Assembly: GCA_018242685.1 (NCBI GenBank)
Contig: JAFEBM010000028.1
Coordinates: forward strand, 1-52,189
Direction: 5' to 3'
DNA length: 52,189 nt
DNA from: Nitrospira sp.
GTDB taxonomy: Bacteria; Nitrospirota; Nitrospiria; Nitrospirales; Nitrospiraceae
This document shows, in pieces, positions 7,539 to 15,906 of the stretch. The notes below the pieces were generated by a model. It worked only from the letters and a program-made list of their open reading frames with translations. It was not told the origin of the DNA and made no database searches. Positions within the stretch are counted from its first letter, which is position 1. Each line of letters starts with the position of its first letter. The translations under genes and the position numbers were made by a program.

Positions 7539-8468
7539 TCAGTCCATTGAGTCAAGGTACTGTCTCAGAGACATACCGCTGTCCTCCATCGCTCGCATCG
7601 GACCGACGGATGGACGGCTCCCTACAACATCTGGGGAATTCTCCGTCCAAGCCGGCCCCACCTCCCACGCGTCATCAGCCTCGTTGGGAGAGACGATGAA
7701 TCTCGCCAGGTTCGGCGACGGACGTCCGATGGACAGCATGACACAGGGCTCGACCTTCGACGGAACACGATTCCAGAAGGCGATCGACGGCGGCACAGGC
7801 TCCGTCTTGACACCACGCGACCGAGCATGCAACTCAAGCCAAAAAGGGACATCGTAGGTTTCGATCGGTTGCTCCCTCAGAAGAGGGAGATGTCGCCCGC
7901 TTCTAGGCTGCTTGCCGAGACTTTCCTCTTGCGGATGGTCCGATGTTCCACCGAGACGGCTCCTGAATTCTTCGACGGTGGTCTGAGCCAAGAACTCTTG
8001 AAATCCTGCCTCGATCACTGCATCGGGATCCAGATCGGGAACCAACGACTCGACGTTTGCTCGAAATCTGTTCCAGTCCAGATCAGCGCGAAGCTGCTGA
8101 AGCAACGGTCTGGCCTTTTCCAGGAAGACGCGGCACCGCAGCGGGATCAGCCATGGAGCCGGCGGAACGCGGCGAGCGTCAAGGAGAAGAAACGTCAGGA
8201 ACGGAAACGATCTCCCTGCTCGGTCTCGACTGGCAAAGACTGTCCCACATAGGACGCGGCCATTCGTCTCCGGCACAAACAGGAAATTCCACATATCTGC
8301 TTGGTCCACGAGAGCCGGCCACTCCGATCCTGCCCTTGCCTTGGCATACTGAATACCGCGCTCGAGCCACTCGTCGAGTTCGCGCACTTCCGGCCCCGCT
8401 GCATGGAAGCGAAGGAACTCAGGCGAAACAGGAAGTTTGCCATAATATCCGCACAACGCCTCGGCCAT
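7539..8468 (-). CDS. tagF: TagF (ImpM family) T6SS-associated protein
   Basis: A 309-residue protein beginning MAEALCGYYGKLPVSPEFLRFH, the GKLP...GDFL-type opening of the TagF/ImpM family, with LDEWLERGIQYAKA and FPFLTFLLL. TagF is a negative post-translational modulator in characterised systems, acting together with or parallel to the PpkA/Fha threonine phosphorylation pathway, which fits the kinase-like and FHA genes at the head of this operon. The C-terminal third (SRGVKTEPVPPSIAFWNRV and after) extends past the ImpM core. The ribosome site GAGGGT overlaps the tssM stop, nine bases away, so it is coupled to tssM. No PppA phosphatase domain is fused, unlike in some relatives. Confidence 0.85.
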   Translation of the reverse strand: MAEALCGYYGKLPVSPEFLRFHAAGPEVRELDEWLERGIQYAKARAGSEWPALVDQADMWNFLFVPETNGRVLCGTVFASRDRAGRSFPFLTFLLLDARRVPPAPWLIPLRCRVFLEKARPLLQQLRADLDWNRFRANVESLVPDLDPDAVIEAGFQEFLAQTTVEEFRSRLGGTSDHPQEESLGKQPRSGRHLPLLREQPIETYDVPFWLELHARSRGVKTEPVPPSIAFWNRVPSKVEPCVMLSIGRPSPNLARFIVSPNEADDAWEVGPAWTENSPDVVGSRPSVGPMRAMEDSGMSLRQYLDSMD

Positions 8469-8477
8469 CGCTTACCC

Positions 8478-11400
8478 TCAGAGGTGCTCGACGCAATGGA
8501 ACTGTTCGAACAAGCCGGGCCGGAAAGGATTCTTGTGGCCGGCGGCGCGCAAATCGTATTGGACTTTGGCCGATTGTCCGTCTGCTGTCGGGAAATCCCA
8601 TTGAAGGCGATAGGTCGTCTCTCCGGCCATCGGTTTGAGCTGTCCGGCCTGGATCAAGCGAAAGAGCCCCCACCAACCGGCAAACTCCTTGGTGGTCCAG
8701 GTTCCCCCAACCTGCATTTGGAGCAGGGCCCCCGCCGTCGGAGTCTCACCCGGCCATTTGATCTCATGCCATTCCTGCGGCTCCATCCGATAACGGAACG
8801 GCTGTCCCCCCACTTCGAGACGAATTTCTGTGACGGACCTGACTCCACCGAGCGGAGGATAGGGATAGAGTTCGAATGTGACGCCGGGATTCGCGCTGCC
8901 TTTCGGGAACAGGCTTTCCGAGAGCAGCCTGGCATGCGCAAGGGAACCGAGAAATTCGCCGGACAAACCCATACCTACGCCGGCCCATTGTCGCGGTTCC
9001 CAGCGATCCGCTCCTTCCACAATGAAGGGCTTCAGCTCCGCCTGATAGAATTTCCACAACAACCCGTTATCAGGGTGAAACAGATCGGACAAATCCGCCA
9101 TGGGCGCATCCCCACCCACCAGACGGAACGGGTACCGTCCTTCCACATTGCGTTGGCATGCGGCATACACGTCCGCTTCCCATCGCTTGGCCGCCTCCGT
9201 TTTCGCCCGTTCCAAAATCCCCCGCATGGTCATCATCCAAGGCTCACTGAGCAACGGCGTGATCGCCTCCATCGTTTCAGGATCGAGCTTTTGCAACATG
9301 CCGTCCGTCGTTTTCATGGCTTGGAGGATGTCGCTCGGCTCTCCCGACACAATGCTCTTGGCCAACGCCTTCATGTCCGCCGGCGGACTTTCGGCCCGCA
9401 AAATCGGACGCACCGCTTCATGGACTTTCTTGACGTCGGTCAGGTACTTGATCAGCGGAGCCTCTTCTTTGGCGTCCTTCGGAGCATGCAGCAGCTGATC
9501 CAACCGTTTGAATCGAAGCGATACGGAGCCGGAGAAATCGTTGGGGTCGCCCAAACGCCGAATGAGTTCCTCCATCTCCCTCGGCGAGGCGCCGACCGCT
9601 TTGTCGACCTCTTCCACGCCCAGCTGTTTTTTGATCTTGTCTAAAATCCCTGTCGCCGTCTCCTGAATCTTCGACAACCCTTCGGCCTGCGGGATGGTGT
9701 TCTGCACGACGGCGTCGAGCACGCGCTGAATCGGTGAATCCGCGGAAGCGAGGAGACCGAGTTCTTCTTCGACATTCGTCGGAGTCACCACCGCCTTGAT
9801 CCGCAACGAGCGAAGAAATCCGCGCCAATGTCGGACATAGTCCTCGAAATAGAGTCGTTTCATGCCTTTGTCCAGTTGAGACAGCTCCACTTCAGGCTCG
9901 CCGATAATCCACCCTTCATCTCCTGATTGTTCGAGCACCTTGGCGACGCTGGCCTGAAACGGTCCTTTCCAGCCGACCAACGTATAGACTCCCGGAACCA
10001 CATATTCGCTGGTCACACTGCCCTGGAGCGTACCTTGGAGGACGAGATCAACGGTGAAAGGCTTGACGAGATCTTCGGCCTCACGCCGACTGAGCGCATA
10101 AATGCGCTGGACGCGCGGAACCTTTCTCAACTGTTCTTGCACCTCACGGACCAATCGGACGTTCAAGACCAACCGCCCGCCGTTTTCCCGGGCTATGTAC
10201 CGGCTGTACAACGACATTTGCTCGAATACCTGATCTTGAAGTGTGGGCGGGACTTCTCCCTGGGAGAAGATCCGCTTCAACCGTTCAGCCCAATAGTCGT
10301 TCAACCAACGATTCAGATACTGGGCTTTGAGGTGGCCGGGATCTCCCAGCATCAGATAGGCTTTGAGCAGGGAATAGTCGTCGTCGTACTCCGTTCCGTA
10401 CGCGCCGGCGTTCGACCGCAACAGGAATTGCGTGAGCCGTCCTTCCATCTCCCTCTTTGTCTGGTCGAGAAACAACTTCGAAAAATAGCGGAGGTAAATT
10501 TCTCCGAGGTCCTCTCGAAGTTGATGCCCCTGATAAAAGCCTGTGAGAGCCAAGGGCGCCCCTTGTTTTTCAATATCAAGAATCTCCTTGAACCGGCCGC
10601 CCAGTTCATCGACGTATTCGACGCTCTTCGGGAATTGCGTCGGCTCGATAGTCAGTTCCGGAGGGTGAAGCGCGGACGACAAGGTGGCATTCAACAGATG
10701 CTTGTTTCCAAGGAACGAAATCACAAGTCCGGCGACTGCCGAGAGCACAAACAGCGCGGAGAGGGCGAGCGCGGCGACCCGGAGATAACCGCGTTGTTGA
10801 TACACCGTTGATGATGGGCTGACGAGATGTCGGTCGGGAAAGATAATGTCCGCAAACAGTTCCTTCAGGAAGTAGCTTTTGGGCTCGGTCGGGGTAGACG
10901 CCGCCAGACCCACGTCAGACAACCCCGATGCACGGCTGACCGCCCCGAGTATCCGATCGATAGGGGTACCCTCTTGTGTGCCGCTGGTGAAATAAAATCC
11001 GCGGAAGAGCGGGCTTTCCTGGTACGCATTGCCTTGAAACAAGGTTTCGATAAATCGCGTGAGCCGATCGCGGGTCGAAGCCATTTGCATCGGAAACCCG
11101 AAAATACTGACCTTCTGACTGCCTCTCGTCGAGGAAAGGCGCGCCAACCGTCGCTCGTGCAGCGCCGACAGCAACCAGCCGAATTCTTCTTTAAATCGAG
11201 CGGCAGGCGGTTCGTTCCCATGACCGGACTTCGCAAAGGTACAGCCCCAGATACGCTCTCGCTCGGTCCGATTCAGCTCGTCGAAAAATTCGACGAAGCC
11301 CTGCACCAGGTCGCATTTGGTAAACATGACGTACACGGGAAACACGACGCCGAGCCGTTTGATGAGCTCATCGATGCGGGCCCGCATCTGCTTGGCATGG

Positions 11401-12110
11401 GTCTCGACTTCTTCGTCGCCGCCCTGCATCACGTCGGCGATGGAAATGGCGGCGATCACTCCGTTGATGGGATTGTCGCCGCGATACTTTCGAAGCAGAT
11501 CGAGAAACGCCAGCCACTCTTCTTGATCTTCGGCCTGAGTGACATAGCGCCCCGCCGTGTCCAAGAGGACCCCTTCATTGGTGAACCACCAATCGCAGTT
11601 TCTCGTTCCACCCAGTCCCTGCACCCCCTGTCCCGTTTCACTGAGCCCTGGGAACTGCAGACCGGAGTGCCGGAGCGCCGTACTTTTTCCGGAGGCCGGC
11701 GGGCCGATGAACATATACCAAGGCAACGCATAGAGGGCCGCTTTGCCGCTCAACCCTTTCGCGAGTTTCGACTCCTTGAGGGCCGCGATGCCTTTCTCGA
11801 ACTGGACGCGAACGGCATCGATTTCTTCATGTTTGCCGGACCGCACCCGTTGCGGTCCCTGCCTGATGGCTCCCTCGAGCTGTTCGGCGCGCTTTTGAGC
11901 CAGCAGGTATCGAACGACATAGACGACAGCCCGGAGCACGACGATGCCGATGATTGCCTGCACACGCGCCTCGAGAGACGCGAGCCCGACCCATGGACCG
12001 GCGAACCAGACCAGCACAATGAGGAACGCCGCGGCGATCTCGGCGGCAAGCTGTGGTTGCTTCAACAGGGCGATCAGGGGAGCGGCGAGGAGGGCGAACA
12101 GTCGTTTCAT
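8478..12110 (-). CDS. tssM: TssM (IcmF), T6SS membrane complex core
   Basis: A 1210-residue inner-membrane protein from ATG 12110, which overlaps the tssL stop as ATGA. Two N-terminal membrane stretches (about residues 20-40 and 52-70) precede a cytoplasmic GTPase/ATPase-like domain with an intact Walker A, GPPASGKST, at 136-144 and LLDTAGRY as the B-like element. A third hydrophobic stretch around residue 460 (YLRVAALALSALFVLSAVAG) leads into the long periplasmic part, which ends in the IcmF/TssM C-terminal beta domain (...TTYRLQWDFPTADGQ, then AGHKNPFRPGLFEQF). TssM with TssL and TssJ forms the trans-envelope docking complex. Length is normal. Confidence 0.96.
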   Translation of the reverse strand: MKRLFALLAAPLIALLKQPQLAAEIAAAFLIVLVWFAGPWVGLASLEARVQAIIGIVVLRAVVYVVRYLLAQKRAEQLEGAIRQGPQRVRSGKHEEIDAVRVQFEKGIAALKESKLAKGLSGKAALYALPWYMFIGPPASGKSTALRHSGLQFPGLSETGQGVQGLGGTRNCDWWFTNEGVLLDTAGRYVTQAEDQEEWLAFLDLLRKYRGDNPINGVIAAISIADVMQGGDEEVETHAKQMRARIDELIKRLGVVFPVYVMFTKCDLVQGFVEFFDELNRTERERIWGCTFAKSGHGNEPPAARFKEEFGWLLSALHERRLARLSSTRGSQKVSIFGFPMQMASTRDRLTRFIETLFQGNAYQESPLFRGFYFTSGTQEGTPIDRILGAVSRASGLSDVGLAASTPTEPKSYFLKELFADIIFPDRHLVSPSSTVYQQRGYLRVAALALSALFVLSAVAGLVISFLGNKHLLNATLSSALHPPELTIEPTQFPKSVEYVDELGGRFKEILDIEKQGAPLALTGFYQGHQLREDLGEIYLRYFSKLFLDQTKREMEGRLTQFLLRSNAGAYGTEYDDDYSLLKAYLMLGDPGHLKAQYLNRWLNDYWAERLKRIFSQGEVPPTLQDQVFEQMSLYSRYIARENGGRLVLNVRLVREVQEQLRKVPRVQRIYALSRREAEDLVKPFTVDLVLQGTLQGSVTSEYVVPGVYTLVGWKGPFQASVAKVLEQSGDEGWIIGEPEVELSQLDKGMKRLYFEDYVRHWRGFLRSLRIKAVVTPTNVEEELGLLASADSPIQRVLDAVVQNTIPQAEGLSKIQETATGILDKIKKQLGVEEVDKAVGASPREMEELIRRLGDPNDFSGSVSLRFKRLDQLLHAPKDAKEEAPLIKYLTDVKKVHEAVRPILRAESPPADMKALAKSIVSGEPSDILQAMKTTDGMLQKLDPETMEAITPLLSEPWMMTMRGILERAKTEAAKRWEADVYAACQRNVEGRYPFRLVGGDAPMADLSDLFHPDNGLLWKFYQAELKPFIVEGADRWEPRQWAGVGMGLSGEFLGSLAHARLLSESLFPKGSANPGVTFELYPYPPLGGVRSVTEIRLEVGGQPFRYRMEPQEWHEIKWPGETPTAGALLQMQVGGTWTTKEFAGWWGLFRLIQAGQLKPMAGETTYRLQWDFPTADGQSAKVQYDLRAAGHKNPFRPGLFEQFHCVEHL

Positions 12111-12796
12111 GTCGGCGACTCCTGTAACAATTTCTTCAGCTGGTCCAGCGCATGACCGACATCCTGGTCGATGAGAAACGTGAGCGCCAGATAGACCAGC
12201 AACACAATCCCCGCGCTCATCGCCAGCACCACCCACACGGGCAACTCGCGCTTCACCAGCTCCATCAACTCCTCGGGACGTTTGCCGTGAGGAGAGCGCG
12301 CGGGCACGTCACCCCGCTTCGCCTGGATTTCTCGGGTCACGTCTTCGATCAACCCTCGTAATCGTTCGCGTTCCTGAACGCGATACTGCCCTTCAAACCC
12401 GAAGATCATGCACAAGACATACACTTCCAACAGGTTCGCATCCAATGGAAACGCCCGCCTGATGCTGTCCAGACGCTTAAAGAATCCCTCGCCCGCCACA
12501 TACTCCCCGAAGAAGTCGTATTGAAGCGGCCTGGACGCCCACTGTTCACGGTGGGTCCAGCGGGAGTTGATGATCATCTCGTCGAGATAGGCGGCTACGG
12601 CATAGCGGGCGTGGGCCTGCGCATCGGACGGGACGCCGCGCGTCTTCGCCGTTTCGTCCGCCTGATGAAACAGATGGTGGAGCCTCGTGCGGAGATGATC
12701 GGGACTCCCGATATCTTTCGTGTCCTTCAGATAGGTCCCCAGCACCAAGAGATCGCTGAAGACATCCGTTATTTTTCCGCTGCGCTGTTCCGGCAT
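12107..12796 (-). CDS. tssL: TssL (DotU/IcmH), T6SS inner membrane protein
   Basis: A 229-residue protein with the DotU signature: ARYAVAAYLDEMI near residue 70, FFKRLD, LEVYVLCMIFGFEGQY, and ERERLRGLIEDV. One C-terminal membrane segment (about residues 185-210, LPVWVVLAMSAGIVLLVYLAL) anchors it, leaving a short periplasmic tail. The protein stops after this segment and so has no fused OmpA-like peptidoglycan-binding domain; an extra peptidoglycan anchor (TagL-type) would have to be encoded elsewhere. AGAGGG precedes ATG 12796, eight bases after the tssK stop, and the gene overlaps tssM by four bases. Confidence 0.95.
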   Translation of the reverse strand: MPEQRSGKITDVFSDLLVLGTYLKDTKDIGSPDHLRTRLHHLFHQADETAKTRGVPSDAQAHARYAVAAYLDEMIINSRWTHREQWASRPLQYDFFGEYVAGEGFFKRLDSIRRAFPLDANLLEVYVLCMIFGFEGQYRVQERERLRGLIEDVTREIQAKRGDVPARSPHGKRPEELMELVKRELPVWVVLAMSAGIVLLVYLALTFLIDQDVGHALDQLKKLLQESPT

Positions 12797-12803
12797 GAGC
12801 CCT

Positions 12804-14144
12804 CTATTCTTTTGCGGCCACCAGCTGAATCTTCACGCTCCGAAGACTCTCAGGAACGTGCAGAGCCACGACCTGCGACTTCTTGATGTCCTCCCAAAAC
12901 ACGCCTCGATCGTCCAGTCGGAAATACTGGGTGCCGATTTTCATCGGCAGCGAGGTGGGAGGACGAGGGGTGTGGTACAGCTTGACGCCAGGCATGGCGG
13001 CCGCCACGATTTCTTTGAGCTTGCTGGGCGATCCGATCTTGACCTGATGCGGCACGAGGTTGCGGACCTGATCTTCGGGTAGGTCGCCTGACGCCATGAC
13101 GAAGAACTGGGCGGAGGCAAACAGCCGACTTTCCGGAACTCGACCGACCCAGACATTGTCGCCGCTGCTGTCCAACGGAATGGTGACATATCTTGTGGGC
13201 GTGACGCCCTCTATGATGGAGCGAATCCGTTTGTCCAGGGCTTCGAAGGTCGCGCTCAGGTTTTCGTGTTGGTAGGAAGGAAGATCCTGCGATTCGCCGG
13301 GGGGAACGAGCATCAGCAGTTGACCGGCCAGCCTGACCAGCGCCGAATAGAGGGATTCCGGATGAACCTGCTCAATCCGGCTCAAATGCTGGAGCATGGG
13401 CAAATGCGTTGAGATCGCGGCGACCAGCGCGAACTTTCCCAGATCTGCTCCAATGAGCTCCATCACGCCCCGCTGGGCATCGGAGAAGGTCGCGCGCTTG
13501 GCCGTCAATAATTCAATCAATCCCCTCAGCAAACGCAACAAGTAGGGAGACGCGCTCATCCATAGACAGGCTGGGATATACGTTTCTTTCAGCCCAACGG
13601 CGCCTGTCGGCAGGCGGACCAATTCGGCGATCTTGATCGAAACCATGTCGGCTGTTTCTTCTCCACCGAAGAAGATCCGCACGTTCTTTTTCGTCACCAA
13701 CACTTCGCGGGGATTGTCACCCGTGGTGGTATCGACCGCTTCGATATGTTCAACGAGAAATCGTGGCGGCCTGGCGCCGGACTCCTTCCCAAGTTGACAG
13801 GTCATGCCGTCGGCCCGATCGATCGGGAGTCCCAAATAGACGCTGAGGTTCTCCATAGTTGGGTGAAACAGCTCTGCGAAGACTCTCGTTTGCGGAGCAG
13901 CGTCTTCGTCTGGAATATCGATAATCAACCCGTCAGGCATGACGACGGCGCACTTCAATAGCGCAAATCGTCCGTTGGCGAGCCCGTCATGGTTGATGTC
14001 CAACCCGGTGATGCCCCAGGCAAACGGATCATGGATGCGAAAGCGATCCGCGATCAGCCCTTCGAGATGCCGGTCCCACTGCTGAAAGTGCTGCGGAGTG
14101 AGCAGCATGCCTTCGCTCCACACCACCTTTCGATTTTTGGCCAT
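12804..14144 (-). CDS. tssK: TssK, T6SS baseplate-membrane complex adaptor
   Basis: A 446-residue protein starting MAKNRKVVWSEGMLLTPQHFQQWDRH, the invariant TssK opening (W-EGM-L-PQHFQ). Further family text includes WGITGLDINHDGLANGRFAL and the C-terminal LPMKIGTQYFRLD. TssK trimers link the baseplate (TssEFG-VgrG) to the TssLM membrane complex and recognise TssL's cytoplasmic domain. It sits between tssJ and tssL with gaps of 23 and 7 bp. Its baseplate partners TssE, TssF and TssG are not encoded in the window. Confidence 0.96.
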   Translation of the reverse strand: MAKNRKVVWSEGMLLTPQHFQQWDRHLEGLIADRFRIHDPFAWGITGLDINHDGLANGRFALLKCAVVMPDGLIIDIPDEDAAPQTRVFAELFHPTMENLSVYLGLPIDRADGMTCQLGKESGARPPRFLVEHIEAVDTTTGDNPREVLVTKKNVRIFFGGEETADMVSIKIAELVRLPTGAVGLKETYIPACLWMSASPYLLRLLRGLIELLTAKRATFSDAQRGVMELIGADLGKFALVAAISTHLPMLQHLSRIEQVHPESLYSALVRLAGQLLMLVPPGESQDLPSYQHENLSATFEALDKRIRSIIEGVTPTRYVTIPLDSSGDNVWVGRVPESRLFASAQFFVMASGDLPEDQVRNLVPHQVKIGSPSKLKEIVAAAMPGVKLYHTPRPPTSLPMKIGTQYFRLDDRGVFWEDIKKSQVVALHVPESLRSVKIQLVAAKE

Positions 14145-14167
14145 GGCCTCAACGTCTTCCTTCGCCG

Positions 14168-14695
14168 TTAGTCGGCGAGTTTGAGCATGTTTTTATCGAC
14201 GATCAATTTGACTTTGGGGGTCATGGGATTCAATGCGGAGGAGCTGGCTTCGATGAGTTGCCTCCAGCCTTCCACATCGTGCTTCCGAAAGAGCGCCATC
14301 ACTCCCAGGTGCGTCGCTCCGCGCTTCACTTCGAGATCGATGTCCAGCTCAGCTTTTGTACCCGGTTGAACCGTTATCTCTTTGCGGTCCACCAGATCGT
14401 CTCCCAGCACGTCCTTGTCGTTTTTCCAGAGATCATGAAATGTGGCTTGTTGAAACTTGTCCTTCCCTTTCAATTGATACACCCGTACCAAGACCGGAAG
14501 GGAATACCCGGTATCGTCTTGATTCAGCGTGCTGGTCGGCTGGAGTAAGACTCGCCACTTTTCCGTATCGCTGCTGCACTCGACGCAGAACGCCAAGGCG
14601 ACAAGCAGACAGGCTGTGGCGGCGCTACGCCCGGGTCCGATTCTTATGGACCGACAAATATCCTTTTGTAAAATGAGGAGCCAGGATGCGTTCAA
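14168..14695 (-). CDS. tssJ: TssJ-like T6SS lipoprotein
   Basis: Up to 175 residues. TssJ features are SDTEKWRVLLQPTSTLNQDDTGYSLPVLVRVYQLK, then FHDLWKNDKDVLGDDLV, VQPGTKAELDIDLE and THLGVMALFR, i.e. a transthyretin-like outer-membrane lipoprotein that caps TssM. The TTG start at 14695 has GAGGAGG about nine bases upstream but overlaps the FHA gene by 71 bp; the same GAGGAGG encodes Glu-Glu-Val in that gene, so the start is not certain. The lipobox is atypical: two cysteines at about 37 and 40 lie in LAFCVEC, with Phe or Glu at -1 instead of Gly, Ala or Ser. Confidence 0.85.
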   Translation of the reverse strand: MNASWLLILQKDICRSIRIGPGRSAATACLLVALAFCVECSSDTEKWRVLLQPTSTLNQDDTGYSLPVLVRVYQLKGKDKFQQATFHDLWKNDKDVLGDDLVDRKEITVQPGTKAELDIDLEVKRGATHLGVMALFRKHDVEGWRQLIEASSSALNPMTPKVKLIVDKNMLKLAD

Positions 14696-15899
14696 AGACT
14701 TTCACCTCCTCTTCGGTCAACTGGCGATGTTTTTCCATATAGCGGCGCCATGCGGCGGCTTCAGATCGAATATTCCCGCCGCTCAACAGCCCTATTCCCT
14801 TCCCTTTCGATTCACCGGGCCGGACCTTCCCAATGACGTCGGGATGCAACTCCTTTAAGAGCCCGCGGATGCATTCACGAAATCCCGCCATCAGTCCCAA
14901 CTGATGCAACGTCAGATCCTGAAATACCTCTTTCAGGCTCTCAATCGCTTCCTCATCCGACAGGCCGGCGGATATGGGGTCGAGCAGGATGGTTGCGACC
15001 TCCGCTGCATTGTCCGCATGTTTGATGGGATTCGGTTTCCACGCCAAGATCCGGGTGGCCTCGACCTCGAACTCCTTCTGAAACTCTCTCCTGCCTCGCA
15101 CGGCATCTGCCAATCCGGCACAGACCGTCTGCAGCACCTTGGTAAGCTGCGTCGCCATGTGATCAGGATGGAGAGAGAATCCAGCCACAGCCAAGTCCTC
15201 GTAGACTTCTCTCGCCCGGTCCTCACGAAGAGACCTCTTCTTACTTTCCCGTCGAGGCAGTTCCACAGGCGTTGGTTCAACCTTTGGGGGAGGCGCTTCC
15301 TTCCGCACGTCGATGGCCTGACCAGTCGGACTATATAGATGTGTCTGCAGGGACTGCACGGCGGATCGTATTGCGCCTCGGTCGCGACCCTCGAGCATTC
15401 TTCGAAGAACAGACTCCAAATAACATTCAATATTTTCATCCGACGAACCGTCAAATTCCGCGTATGCTCGTTGCAAGACATATCGGAGCCGTTCAGGATC
15501 TGTTGCCGGTGTACCCGACTGTGGCATGGCCGGTGGAGCAGCTTCCCGACTTGAGCCGGGAGTCGGTACAAGAGTCGTTGATAGTACGACAGATTGAAAG
15601 AACAACTGATAGGGACCGACCGTGATCCGATCGCCGTCATGCAGCTCGATCTCATCTTTTGGGGCGATCTTTATTCCATTGAGAATCGTTCCGTTGGTGC
15701 TTCCGACATCGCAAATACTCCAGACTCCCTGCCGCTCATGGATTTCGGCATGCTTCGTCGACAGCACCCTTCTCGGATCCTTGAGAACGAAATTGTTGCC
15801 GGCTCCGCGTCCCATCGTGATCAGGTCATGATCGAATGTTCGTTCGGCGGTTTGCTCCCGTCCGTCTTCGAACCATTGCATAATCAACTTGCAAGGCAT
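14625..15899 (-). CDS. FHA-domain T6SS regulator (TagH/Fha type)
   Basis: About 424 residues from ATG 15899; a GTG at 15944 would add 15 residues and overlap the preceding gene by 38 bp. An N-terminal FHA domain is plain: MGRGAGNNFVLKD, LSTKHAEI and the DVGSTNGTILNG phosphothreonine-binding loop. A proline-rich linker (about residues 125-150 and 205-230) leads to the C-terminal type VI FHA-associated domain, ending in RYMEKHRQLTEEEVKVFERIL-type text shared with TagH/ImpI proteins. In characterised systems Fha is threonine-phosphorylated by PpkA and promotes T6SS assembly. Here the adjacent partner is a kinase-like protein lacking catalytic motifs, so FHA may read another kinase's mark or work independently of phosphorylation. 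Confidence 0.88.
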   Translation of the reverse strand: MPCKLIMQWFEDGREQTAERTFDHDLITMGRGAGNNFVLKDPRRVLSTKHAEIHERQGVWSICDVGSTNGTILNGIKIAPKDEIELHDGDRITVGPYQLFFQSVVLSTTLVPTPGSSREAAPPAMPQSGTPATDPERLRYVLQRAYAEFDGSSDENIECYLESVLRRMLEGRDRGAIRSAVQSLQTHLYSPTGQAIDVRKEAPPPKVEPTPVELPRRESKKRSLREDRAREVYEDLAVAGFSLHPDHMATQLTKVLQTVCAGLADAVRGRREFQKEFEVEATRILAWKPNPIKHADNAAEVATILLDPISAGLSDEEAIESLKEVFQDLTLHQLGLMAGFRECIRGLLKELHPDVIGKVRPGESKGKGIGLLSGGNIRSEAAAWRRYMEKHRQLTEEEVKVFERILAPHFTKGYLSVHKNRTRA

Positions 15900-15906
15900 A
15901 CCGTCG

